Positions 42,884 through 51,147 of a DNA stretch of 64,000 nucleotides are shown here, piece by piece. The position numbers were made by a program, and so were the translations under genes. The DNA is taken from the NCBI RefSeq assembly GCF_001277345.1, contig NZ_LIUT01000005.1, forward strand, positions 62,001 to 126,000, in the 5' to 3' direction. This stretch comes from Paenibacillus solani (GTDB lineage: Bacteria; Bacillota; Bacilli; Paenibacillales; Paenibacillaceae). The number at the start of each line of letters is the position of its first letter. Positions within the stretch are counted from its first letter, which is position 1. The notes under the pieces are model-generated. The model ran no database searches and was not told where the DNA came from. It worked only from the letters and a program-made list of their open reading frames with translations.

Positions 42884-44062
42884 ATGATGAACCGAAACGT
42901 ACGAAGCGGAATCGATGTGCTGGAGGGAACACGGCACGAGAAAATTACGGGTCGTCGACTTGGCGTTATTACAAATCCGACGGGGGTTACATCGGATTTT
43001 CGTTCATCTATCGAGGTGGTCGCTGGCTTGCGTGATTCAAAGCTTACCGCTTTGTTCGCTTGCGAACACGGCCTGCGCGGCCAGCTTCAGGCAGGCAAGC
43101 ATGTCGATGATGAAGTGGACCCCGTATTCGGTGTGCCTGTGCACAGTCTGTACGGTTCGACGCGTAAACCGGATGCCGATATGCTGAAGAACGTGGACAC
43201 GGTGATCTTCGATATTCAAGACCTTGGCGTGCGTTTTTATACGTATATGACCACACTGCTGTACGTCATGGAGGCATGCGCCGAGCATGGCAAAAGCTTG
43301 CTTGTCCTGGACCGGCCCAATCCGCTCGGCGGCGAGCGCTGTGAAGGTGGCATGCTTAAGCCGGGATATGAATCCATGGTGGGCGGATGGCAGATTCCGA
43401 TTAGCACCGGGATGACGATTGGCGAGTTTGCATGTATGGCCAACCATATGCGAGGCACTGGCTGCGATTTGGATGTTATTAAGCTTGATGGCTGGTCCCG
43501 AGGGATGGACTATACCGACACGGGGCTCCCGTGGGTACTGCCTTCACCTAATATTCCCACCATGGATACGGTTCGTCTATACAGCGGAACCTGCTTCTTC
43601 GAGGGGACCAATCTTTCGGAAGGCAGGGGGACGACCAGGCCATTTGAATGGATCGGCGCTCCATGGGTCGATGGCGATGAGTTGGCTAAGCGATTCAACG
43701 CATGCGGACTGCCTGGGATCCATGCTCATTCCATGTACATGACCCCAACTTTCTCGAAACATCAAGGCGAAAGCTGCGGCGGGGTGATGCTGTTTGTAAC
43801 CCGTCCGGCGGAAGTGGAATCCGTGCGCACAGGGCTGATTCTACTGCATCTGGTCAGCCGGATGTATCCGGATCAATTCCAGTGGCTAAGCCCGCCGGAA
43901 GGACGCAAACGGTATTTTATCGATTTGTTAACGGGAAGCGAGGATGTCCGCCGTCATATCCATGAAGAAGCCGGGCTTAAGCGCATTGTCTCCGAATGGA
44001 ACATGGATGCAGAGCGGTGGAGAACGATGCGGGCACCTTATCTGATGTATAGGGAGGCGTAG
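42884..44062 (+). CDS. namZ: DUF1343 / NamZ-like exo-beta-N-acetylmuramidase
   Basis: 392 residues, DUF1343 (YbbC, GH171) family. Blocks: GVITNPTGVTSDFRSS (about 27-42), ALFACEHGLRG, IFDIQDLGVRFYTYM, VLDRPNPLGG, STGMTIGEFA, PSPNIPTM, and EGTNLSEGRGTTRPFEWIGAPW. NamZ removes terminal MurNAc from peptidoglycan chains. B. subtilis NamZ is exported, whereas this protein has no signal peptide, so it would act inside the cell or the family role differs. anmK follows after 3 bases, forming a muropeptide-salvage pair. GAGAGGTG precedes ATG 42884. Confidence 0.85.
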   Translation: MMNRNVRSGIDVLEGTRHEKITGRRLGVITNPTGVTSDFRSSIEVVAGLRDSKLTALFACEHGLRGQLQAGKHVDDEVDPVFGVPVHSLYGSTRKPDADMLKNVDTVIFDIQDLGVRFYTYMTTLLYVMEACAEHGKSLLVLDRPNPLGGERCEGGMLKPGYESMVGGWQIPISTGMTIGEFACMANHMRGTGCDLDVIKLDGWSRGMDYTDTGLPWVLPSPNIPTMDTVRLYSGTCFFEGTNLSEGRGTTRPFEWIGAPWVDGDELAKRFNACGLPGIHAHSMYMTPTFSKHQGESCGGVMLFVTRPAEVESVRTGLILLHLVSRMYPDQFQWLSPPEGRKRYFIDLLTGSEDVRRHIHEEAGLKRIVSEWNMDAERWRTMRAPYLMYREA

Positions 44063-44065
44063 AGC

Positions 44066-45256
44066 GTGATGTTTTCATCCTGGAAGGAAGGCGAGCCGGC
44101 CGTTGTGGTCGGTTTGATGTCCGGCACTTCGCTGGACGGTATTGATGCGGCTATTGTCCGCATAAACGGAAGCGGCCTGGAGGCTTCGGTTGAACTGCTG
44201 CATTACTACAGTAAGTCTTACGAACCCGAACTCCGTCAGCGGCTGCGCGATTTATGCAGTGAAGATAAATCCCATAGTGCTGCGGTTTGCAGTATGAATG
44301 CATACCTGGGGTACCAGTTCGGAGCGACAGTCCTGGAAGCGGTGACCGATGCCGGCATGCGGATCGATGAGGTGGATTTGGTAAGCTCGCATGGGCAGAC
44401 CATTTGGCATCAGCCCGTACCGGAAGAAGGCGATGCTTATTCTGTCGCTTCAACTTTGCAGATTGGCGATATCTCCGTTATAGCCAAGCAAGTCGGCATC
44501 CTCACAGTAGGAGATTTTCGGCCGGCGGATATGGCAGTCGGGGGACAAGGGGCGCCATTTGCTCCTTACGGAGATTTAATCTTGTTTCGGCATTCCGAGC
44601 GGGGAAGGCTGCTGCAGAACATCGGTGGGATTGGCAATTGTACGGCGTTGCCCGCAGGAGCCGGCCCTTCGGACGTGCTGGCCTTTGATACCGGACCCGG
44701 CAATATGATCATGGACGCTCTAGTCTATATGTTGTCCGAAGGACGGCTGTCTTATGACGAGGGCGGGAAATGGGCTGCCCTTGGCAAACCGGATCAGGTC
44801 TTGTTAAGAGAGATGATGGCTCATCCTTATTTTCATGCGGAGCCGCCTAAATCAACAGGCAGGGAATTGTTTGGTCACGATTATGCTGTTTCGTTCCTCG
44901 AACAAGCAAGACTCAAGCAGATCTCGGATGAGGATACGATAGCAACGGCAACCGCGTTTACGGCCCATTCCATTGCGGATAGTTATATGAAATATGTGTT
45001 TCCCAGCCACAAGATCGACGAGGTCATCGTAACCGGCGGAGGAGCTCACAATAAAACGCTGCTCTCGATGTTGAGCGAGCTATTGCCTGAGCAGAAGGTT
45101 ATGACTTCCAAAGCGCTTGGTTTTGATGATGATGCGAAGGAAGCTGTCATTTTTGCGCTGCTTGGCCATGATTTCATGCTCGGAGTCCCTAACAATTTGC
45201 CTGCAGCTACAGGCGCTCGTAGGCCGACTGTTATGGGGAAGCTGGCCCTGCCATAA
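44066..45256 (+). CDS. anmK: Anhydro-N-acetylmuramic acid kinase
   Basis: 396 residues. The GLMSGTSLDGIDAAIV loop (about 16-31), SHGQTIWHQP, TLQIGDISVIA, VGDFRPADMAVGGQGAPFAPYGD and FDTGPGNMIMDAL define the AnmK family. It converts 1,6-anhydroMurNAc and ATP to MurNAc-6-phosphate, the substrate of MurQ encoded 12 kb away. Start GTG 44066 or ATG 44069 after GGGAGG. It is more usual in Gram-negatives; here it implies use of anhydromuropeptides from lytic transglycosylases. Confidence 0.93.
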   Translation: MMFSSWKEGEPAVVVGLMSGTSLDGIDAAIVRINGSGLEASVELLHYYSKSYEPELRQRLRDLCSEDKSHSAAVCSMNAYLGYQFGATVLEAVTDAGMRIDEVDLVSSHGQTIWHQPVPEEGDAYSVASTLQIGDISVIAKQVGILTVGDFRPADMAVGGQGAPFAPYGDLILFRHSERGRLLQNIGGIGNCTALPAGAGPSDVLAFDTGPGNMIMDALVYMLSEGRLSYDEGGKWAALGKPDQVLLREMMAHPYFHAEPPKSTGRELFGHDYAVSFLEQARLKQISDEDTIATATAFTAHSIADSYMKYVFPSHKIDEVIVTGGGAHNKTLLSMLSELLPEQKVMTSKALGFDDDAKEAVIFALLGHDFMLGVPNNLPAATGARRPTVMGKLALP

Positions 45257-45340
45257 GGGAGACAGTGTGTAAGCCTAGTAGTTACCTCCGGAAAGAGACA
45301 CAGCAGGTATGAATGGAATATAAGAGCGCCAAAGCGCACA

Positions 45341-45387
45341 TACGGGGCATTCCTTGGTCTGGACGATCCTTGGAGGCCCTTTTTTTA
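45341..45387 (+). terminator. Terminator after anmK
   Basis: GGGC-ATTCC / GG-AGGCCC imperfect stem with an inner repeat, then a seven-base T run. Confidence 0.65.
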
Positions 45388-45841
45388 TTCTGGCCAACAA
45401 GAAAGAGTTGCTTAAACACAGGGTTGCAGCCAGCTGGGCTATAGGGGAGTGAGTGCATTCATCGATCTAGCTGTAACGTGCCGTTAGATGTCTGTCTGAA
45501 GTTGAAGTTGAAGTTTGAAGTTGAACCAAAGCCCTATCAAATTGAATAATTTATGTTTAAAATGATCGTTTTTGCGCATCATAAAGTAAATTTTACCGGG
45601 AGCAGATATTCATCACGGAAAAGATTGAGGTTACCTTGGCTTAGGAGTAGAATAAGATAATGCAAGGTGCGTTTTCTATTTTGGATTCAGAAGAAAACCG
45701 CAGATACACCTTGGAATTGTGAATCAGCCTTATGGCAGGGGAATGAGGGAGAGGCAATGCCTGTCTTTATCATCGATCAGCCAGCTAAGGCTTTTTGATT
45801 TGAATAGGAGATAACAGCCACCAAAGAAGGAGTGAGCAGGA
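45388..45841. other. Gene-free leader region before map
   Basis: About 450 bases with no credible gene. It contains a short tandem GAAGTT tract (45497-45525) and, near the end, AGCCTTA (45726-45732) pairing with TAAGGCT (45786-45792) plus an inner GGCAGG / CCTGTC and a T run. That could form a large-loop terminator or attenuator 45 bases before map. The function of the rest is not evident. Confidence 0.45.
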
Positions 45842-46588
45842 TTGATCATCCTCAAAACACAAGAACAAATTGCTAAGATGAATAAGGCTGGGGACATTCT
45901 CGCTGAATGCCACCGACAGATCGCCAAAATGATTAAACCGGGTGTGACCACACTGGAGATTGATCAGTTTGTTGAGCGGTTTCTAGCCGAGCAAGGAGCA
46001 ACGCCCGAACAGAAAGGGTATCATGGATTTCCCTTTGCTACCTGTGCTTCAGTAAATGACGTAATTTGTCACGGTTTTCCGAGCAATGAGCCATTGAAGG
46101 ACGGGGACATCGTTACCATTGATATGGTGGTGAAGTATGATGGCTGGCTCGCTGATTCTGCCTGGTCCTATCCGGTTGGAAACGTATCGGAGGAAGCCCA
46201 GCATCTGTTGGACGTAACGAAAAAAGCTCTTTATCTAGGTATTGAGCAAGCCGTAGTCGGCAATCGAATCGGAGATATTTCCCACGCCATTCAATCCTAT
46301 GCGGAATCGCAAAATTTATCGGTGGTCCGCCATTTTGTCGGGCATGCGATCGGGGAAACCATGCATGAAGAGCCGCAAGTCCCGCATTATGGCCCGCCAA
46401 ACCGCGGAACACGGCTCAAAGAGGGGATGGTCATTACCATTGAACCGATGTTGAATATTGGAACATATCAAGTGAAGATCGATTCAGACGGATGGACAGC
46501 CAGAACAGCGGACGGCAAGTTGTCTGCCCAATATGAGCATACGCTCGCCATCACGAAAGATGGCCCGCTTATTCTGACGGAACAATAA
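45842..46588 (+). CDS. map: Type I methionine aminopeptidase
   Basis: 248-residue cytosolic metallopeptidase that removes the initiator Met. Metal ligands are Asp94, Asp105, His168, Glu201 and Glu232; His77 is the substrate-gating His. The sequence has the compact type Ia form without N-terminal zinc domain. Start TTG 45842 is 9 bases from AAGGAG. It is away from the ribosomal-protein operon where the housekeeping map normally lies, so it is probably a second copy (YflG-like); that is inference. Confidence 0.93.
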   Translation: MIILKTQEQIAKMNKAGDILAECHRQIAKMIKPGVTTLEIDQFVERFLAEQGATPEQKGYHGFPFATCASVNDVICHGFPSNEPLKDGDIVTIDMVVKYDGWLADSAWSYPVGNVSEEAQHLLDVTKKALYLGIEQAVVGNRIGDISHAIQSYAESQNLSVVRHFVGHAIGETMHEEPQVPHYGPPNRGTRLKEGMVITIEPMLNIGTYQVKIDSDGWTARTADGKLSAQYEHTLAITKDGPLILTEQ

Positions 46589-46595
46589 GATGCAC

Positions 46596-46620
46596 TCCAC
46601 AGGAGAAATTCTCCTGTGGA
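46596..46620. terminator. Hairpin after map
   Basis: CCACAGGAG / CTCCTGTGG perfect stem with a short loop; the following T run is weak (TTTAA), so termination is likely but not certain. Confidence 0.6.
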
Positions 46621-46699
46621 TTTAAGCGGATGTACAAGCTTGTTAGACTCTGTTCACTTCTAGTGATGCAGCCGCATGCGGGATCGTGACTACAAAAAC

Positions 46700-46873
46700 A
46701 CTTCAACGGAGCAGGCGGAATTGTTCTGTAGAAACGATGTGTTCGCCTGAGAGCTTTCCAGAGGAAAGGTAGCATCGGAAGCATAAGCTGCCGCCGGATT
46801 TCAACGTTAATATCGTGATTCATAAGGAAATCTGGAGGCAACAGTGATCGGAAGAACAATCCGCATGCGGAGT
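46700..46873. repeat. Structured intergenic repeat, copy 2
   Basis: Core 46715-46864 has GCGGAATTGTT at the left and AACAATCCGC at the right, like copy 1 near 27.0 kb. The right 40 bases are nearly identical to copy 1; an extra 45-base block sits in the middle. The inner stem is CCGGATTTC (46794-46802) / GAAATCTGG (46827-46835): same place and pairing as in copy 1, different bases. CCGCATGCGG flanks it on both sides (about 46670 and 46861). Confidence 0.75.
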
Positions 46874-46970
46874 GATGAGGCACCTCACCGAATTCGACAT
46901 CTGAATAGACGGAATTCGCCGTTTTTCTTATAATAGAGTAATCAATTTAAAAGCGAAGGGAACATGGAAC

Positions 46971-47783
46971 ATGACGATACGAAAAGCACTAACAGTAGCG
47001 GGCTCAGATACGAGCGGCGGTGCTGGCATCCAAGCTGATCTCAAGACATTCCAGGAATTTGATGTATACGGCATGACCGCATTAACGACAATCGTCTGCA
47101 TGGAACCCAAGACATGGGATCATCAGGTTTTCCCGGTGGCGCTCGATATCGTAGAAGCACAGTTAAAAACGGTACTTGAGGGCATCGGTATTGACGCCAT
47201 GAAGACAGGCATGCTTGGTTCCGTAGAGATCATTGAACTCGTATCCCAGTATATCGATCGCTATGATCTGAAACGGATCGTCATCGATCCGGTCATGGTC
47301 TGCAAAGGCACGGATGAAGTTCTGCAGCCGGAGAATACGGAAGCGATGCTGGAGTTTCTGCTTCCGCGTGCCGATCTGGTAACGCCGAACCTATTCGAAG
47401 CATCCCAGTTGGCCAAGTCCGGACCGATCACGACTTTGGATCAAATGCAGGAGGCGGCGGCTATTATCCATGAGCGCGGCGCGAAGAATGTATTGATTAA
47501 AGACAGAGGGAAGCTCAGTGAAGGTAAAGCAATGGATCTGCTCTATGATGGAAACAAGTTTGAATGGTTTGAGGCCGATACCGTTGTAACCAAGTATACA
47601 CATGGTGCAGGTTGCACTTCATCCGCTTCCATTACTGCTAATCTGGCCAAAGGCTTGACCGTACGCGATTCGGTGCAGCAAGCTAAAGCATTCATTACCC
47701 AAGCTATTTCTAATGGCTTCCCGCTGAATGAATTTGTTGGACCAACAAGACATTCTGCACACCGCCAATCCGCTAATTCCTAG
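46971..47783 (+). CDS. pdxK: Pyridoxal/pyridoxine kinase (ThiD-like fold)
   Basis: Ribokinase-fold enzyme of 270 residues: ALTVAGSDTSGGAGIQADLKTFQE (about 6-29), DAMKTGMLGSVEII, IDPVMVCKGTDEVL, TPNLFEASQL, and the ATP/anion-hole THGAGCTSSASITA with the catalytic Asp replaced in context by the PdxK-type Cys. The close match to B. subtilis PdxK supports vitamin B6 kinase rather than hydroxymethylpyrimidine kinase. No TPP riboswitch is visible upstream. It is followed by a strong terminator. Confidence 0.88.
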   Translation: MTIRKALTVAGSDTSGGAGIQADLKTFQEFDVYGMTALTTIVCMEPKTWDHQVFPVALDIVEAQLKTVLEGIGIDAMKTGMLGSVEIIELVSQYIDRYDLKRIVIDPVMVCKGTDEVLQPENTEAMLEFLLPRADLVTPNLFEASQLAKSGPITTLDQMQEAAAIIHERGAKNVLIKDRGKLSEGKAMDLLYDGNKFEWFEADTVVTKYTHGAGCTSSASITANLAKGLTVRDSVQQAKAFITQAISNGFPLNEFVGPTRHSAHRQSANS

Positions 47784-47842
47784 GATGCATTTTCTTGCAA
47801 ACTTATTCATTTTCTTGAATCTGGTTTATAGAGTGCAGCCTC

Positions 47843-47878
47843 AAAAAAACCTTTCTTCCAAGAAGAAAGGTTTTTTTG
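47843..47878 (+). terminator. Terminator after pdxK
   Basis: AAACCTTTCTT / AGAAAGGTTT arms and a seven-base T run. Confidence 0.9.
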
Positions 47879-48046
47879 TTGTTAGCTGTATTTGCTGCAT
47901 ATAGTGTATAGGAGCAAAGGCATGCTTTGTTCTTCGTATATTTTCCGAAAGGATAGAGCGGCTTAGGTCCTTTCCAGTATAATTATATGCTATAATTTAT
48001 AAAAGAGTCAGATAGAAACAGGAAGAAAATGCTTAGGGGTTGAGAT

Positions 48047-48697
48047 ATGTTTCAGGATATTTTGGATTTTTTAATAAAATTTGGACCATGGGGTCTGTTC
48101 ATTCATGCTTTTGCTGACGCCGTGATATTTCCGGTTCCCGCCTTTTTTCTGCAGGTTTCACTAAGTATTATGCATCCGCAGAATGCGCTGTGGCTTGCAA
48201 CATATGGTTTTATCGGATGCTTGCTAGGAACCCCGTTTGGTTATCTCATCGGAAAGCTTCTTGGGAAGTCGGTGTTATATAAAATCCTGAAGAAAGAATG
48301 GATCGACGCCGCGACGAACATGTTTCAGAAAAATGGCGAAGCAGCCATATTGATCGGCTCCTTTACACCCGTTCCCTTTAAAGTATTTACGATTCTTTCA
48401 GGGTGCTTGAACTTTCCATTATGGAGACTGCTTGCTTATGCTGCTATTGGCAGGGCCACCAAGTTTTATGTTGTAGGCACTTTGTTTTACTTGTATGGCA
48501 ACGCGGCAGAGGGCATGGTTAAAGATGTATCGCTCTATATTGCGCTTATTGCCGTTCCGCTAATCTTGGTCGGTATGTTCATTAAACGGAAGCGCAAACG
48601 GAGAAAAATGGAGCAGGAAAAGCTGGCTGAATCAAATCCCGTTCTGATGGAGGAGAAGATCCGGGAGCAGACTTCGGATCAGACGCCATCAGCCTAA
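48047..48697 (+). CDS. VTT-domain (YqaA/DedA-like) membrane protein
   Basis: 216 residues. The SNARE-associated (VTT) domain runs from about 10 to 175: LFIHAFADAVIFPVPAFFLQ, GCLLGTPFGYLIGKLLGK, FTPVPFKVFTILSG and a G-R-A-T-K-F segment; about four membrane helices, then a charged cytoplasmic tail. DedA-family proteins affect membrane potential and lipid scrambling; the role here is unknown. A TATAAT-like box lies near 47990. Monocistronic, ending in a bidirectional terminator. Confidence 0.85.
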   Translation: MFQDILDFLIKFGPWGLFIHAFADAVIFPVPAFFLQVSLSIMHPQNALWLATYGFIGCLLGTPFGYLIGKLLGKSVLYKILKKEWIDAATNMFQKNGEAAILIGSFTPVPFKVFTILSGCLNFPLWRLLAYAAIGRATKFYVVGTLFYLYGNAAEGMVKDVSLYIALIAVPLILVGMFIKRKRKRRKMEQEKLAESNPVLMEEKIREQTSDQTPSA

Positions 48698-48742
48698 TGA
48701 TAGCATAGCTGCCCCGAGTCACTCATCCGGGCAGGAATCAAT

Positions 48743-48779
48743 AACAAAGCAGCCGGGCTTCTGCCCGGCTGCTTTGTTA
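48743..48779. terminator. Bidirectional terminator
   Basis: AACAAAGCAGCCGGGC / GCCCGGCTGCTTTGTT, perfect 16-base arms with a four-base loop, between two convergent genes. Confidence 0.9.
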
Positions 48780-48795
48780 TTCCAAGATATCAGAT

Positions 48796-49458
48796 TCACT
48801 TTATTAAATATGAATATAATAGCTCTTTACCTGCTTTGCTAACCCGTTTTCCAATTCGGAAGAACTTACCTCGGCCTTTCGTTGTCACGGGAGTAAAGGT
48901 CGGAGATGGGGAGAGCGGAGAAGTCATTTCTTGTGTAAGATAACCATGCAGAGGTCCGTGATAGATTTCATTCAGCTGCGGTGAGCGGGAGAAATCCTCT
49001 GGTGTTACAAGATGACAGGGTTTATTCACAGGCCGCAGGCCTGCTTGCTCCAGCACGGTAGCGACAAAGTGAGAGCAGAAATAAGCATCGTCGCGATCAA
49101 TATGAATTCGAAACAATATACCCAGAAGCCCTAGCAGATTGTATTTATAGCGATTTTGATCACGCATCATCTCTTTGACAAGATTGTGCATGCGTTGGTA
49201 ATCTTCATTACTGACGCGGAATCGGTAAATAGCGCATTCCGAAGTGTAGAAGAAAGGGTCGCGCAGATTCTCGCGAACCAACCCGCCATCAAACGGATTG
49301 TTCGCCTTCTTTCGCCCAAAGCTGTACACTTCGCGTAATTCGGAATCAAACGCGATGGATGCATGATTGAGTGGGGCCTTTGTGAAATATTGGATCATTT
49401 TGCTGAACCAGGTGCCCGTGCCTGTAAGCACAATCCAAATATCTTGTTCCGTGTACAT
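48796..49458 (-). CDS. YiiX-like permuted NlpC/P60 family protein
   Basis: 220-residue cytoplasmic-looking protein. LNHASIAF supplies the likely catalytic His32 and FCSHFVATVLEQAG the Cys128; His-before-Cys order is that of circularly permuted NlpC/P60 (YiiX/YaeF) proteins. There is no signal peptide. The C-terminus is basic. Start ATG 49458 is set by AAAGGAG about 9 bases upstream; the ORF can be read 11 codons further. Substrate unknown: the permuted group includes peptidases and acyl-transfer enzymes. Confidence 0.65.
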   Translation of the reverse strand: MYTEQDIWIVLTGTGTWFSKMIQYFTKAPLNHASIAFDSELREVYSFGRKKANNPFDGGLVRENLRDPFFYTSECAIYRFRVSNEDYQRMHNLVKEMMRDQNRYKYNLLGLLGILFRIHIDRDDAYFCSHFVATVLEQAGLRPVNKPCHLVTPEDFSRSPQLNEIYHGPLHGYLTQEMTSPLSPSPTFTPVTTKGRGKFFRIGKRVSKAGKELLYSYLIK

Positions 49459-49713
49459 ACTCGCAAACTCCTTTGTTAACGATCCTAACAACCAGCCAAT
49501 GTAAATGACTTGCTTTCTTTCACAATATACGAAAAAGCCATGGCATTCAAGTTAAAAAAAACCATTTTCTCTCAATTTCTCATAATTTAGATCTGGGAAC
49601 CGAACCAGATTTTAGAAGCCTCTTAACAATATATTCGCCTCCCGTCCAGATTATCCTCTGGTGATTATATTCTTCTTCTCAAAACTTCTGGTTGAATTGT
49701 TATCTATAAACTA

Positions 49714-49740
49714 TCTTGACCGGGCGTATGGTTCGCTCTA
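49714..49740 (+). promoter_or_regulatory. Probable promoter of the MFS gene
   Basis: TTGACC, 17-base spacer, TACATT, about 35 bases before the start codon. The -10 is weak. Confidence 0.5.
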
Positions 49741-49774
49741 CATTATATAAAAGATAGAGGAGAGGAGGGGTCAT

Positions 49775-50995
49775 ATGGGCAATAGTTCATTGTCATTGTT
49801 GAAAGAGCCTAAGCAGCGAAAGCTGCTGTTTAGCGCCGGCCTGAGCTGGATGTTTGATGCCATGGATGTCGGGATGATCTCGTTTGTAGTGGCGGCTTTG
49901 GCAGCTGAATGGTCGCTGAGCTCGCAGCAGGTGGGTATTCTGACGAGCACGACATCGATCGGAATGGTATTTGGTGCGGCTATGGCTGGATTTTTGGCGG
50001 ATAAATATGGACGGAAAAATATTCTGCTGTGGACCCTACTTATTTTTTCGATAGCGAGCGGATTTTCCGCACTGGCCACAGGTTTTATAATGCTGTGCTT
50101 GATGCGCTTTATCGCCGGCTTCGGCTTAGGCGGTGAGCTGCCGGTTGCTTCGACGCTGGTATCGGAAAGTATGCCGGTCCAGGAGCGGGGAAGGGCCGTT
50201 GTGCTGCTCGAAAGCTTTTGGGCGGCGGGCTGGATATTGTCAGCGCTTATCGCTTACTTTGTAATTCCCCATTACGGGTGGCGGATGGCCTTTATCATCG
50301 GAGCGCTGCCGGCGTTCTATGCGCTCTATCTACGGCGTGCCATTGAGGACTCGCCAAGGTATAAGGCGAATGCGACCCGCAAGCTGACCTTTGGTGAGCG
50401 CGTGGCTTCGGTTTGGTCTTCAGAACATCGGCGTACGAGCATTATGTTATGGGTGCTGTGGTTTACGGTTGTGTTTTCATATTACGGCATGTTCTTGTGG
50501 CTTCCTACCGTCATGGTCGATAAAGGGTTCAGTTTGGTTCGGAGCTTTCAGTATGTGCTGATTATGACACTAGCCCAATTGCCGGGATATTTTACAGCGG
50601 CGTACTTTATTGAGAAGTTCGGCCGGAAATTTGTTCTGGTTACCTATTTAGTGCTTACGGCCATCAGTGCGATCTGGTTCGGTTACGCGAATACTGAGGC
50701 TTCGCTGCTTGCAGCCGGTATTTCCTTATCATTCTTCAATCTGGGTGCATGGGGAGGCTTATATGCTTACAGTCCGGAGCTTTATCCGACGAAGGTTCGT
50801 TCAACAGGGGTTGGGCTTGCCACGTCATTTGGCCGGATTGGCGGCGTTATCGCTCCGCTTCTTGTCGGTGTGCTGAAGCAAAACGGCACCAGCATCGAAT
50901 ACATCTTCGTGATGTTCTTTGTCACCATTCTGATCGGAGCACTGGGTGTGCTGCTGCTCGGAAAAGAAACGAAAGGACTGGAGCTGGCGGACTAA
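49775..50995 (+). CDS. MFS transporter, NiaP-like
   Basis: 406 residues, 12 helices. GLSWMFDAMDVGMISFV (about 22-38), GFLADKYGRKNIL (motif A), RFIAGFGLGGELPVASTLVSE and SPELYPTKVRSTGVG are typical of the aromatic-acid/sugar-porter-like group that includes B. subtilis NiaP (niacin uptake). The niacin call is by overall similarity only; no NiaR operator was identified. AGGAGAGGAGG lies just before ATG 49775. It has a strong terminator and is monocistronic. Confidence 0.85.
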   Translation: MGNSSLSLLKEPKQRKLLFSAGLSWMFDAMDVGMISFVVAALAAEWSLSSQQVGILTSTTSIGMVFGAAMAGFLADKYGRKNILLWTLLIFSIASGFSALATGFIMLCLMRFIAGFGLGGELPVASTLVSESMPVQERGRAVVLLESFWAAGWILSALIAYFVIPHYGWRMAFIIGALPAFYALYLRRAIEDSPRYKANATRKLTFGERVASVWSSEHRRTSIMLWVLWFTVVFSYYGMFLWLPTVMVDKGFSLVRSFQYVLIMTLAQLPGYFTAAYFIEKFGRKFVLVTYLVLTAISAIWFGYANTEASLLAAGISLSFFNLGAWGGLYAYSPELYPTKVRSTGVGLATSFGRIGGVIAPLLVGVLKQNGTSIEYIFVMFFVTILIGALGVLLLGKETKGLELAD

Positions 50996-51060
50996 GACGT
51001 TTAAGGTCAAAGTTCCGGTGTTCTACTGCTACTGATATGCAAGCTGGCGCAAAACGCAAG

Positions 51061-51107
51061 AAAGGGTGGATCCAAAGGCTATATTGCCTTGGATTCACCC
51101 TTTTTTT
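51061..51107. terminator. Terminator after the MFS gene
   Basis: AAAGGGTGGATCCAAAGGC / GCCTTGGATTCACCCTTT long stem with a short loop and T run, between convergent genes. Confidence 0.9.
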
Positions 51108-51147
51108 GTAACATATTGGAAAGCTTAATCTACTTAGAAGAGAGACA

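Noticed and set aside
46621..46970. TPP or other vitamin riboswitch before the ThiD/PdxK-like gene
   Set aside because: No TPP-box (CTGAGA, ACC...GGATAA) blocks; the structure seen is the repeat shared with 27.0 kb.
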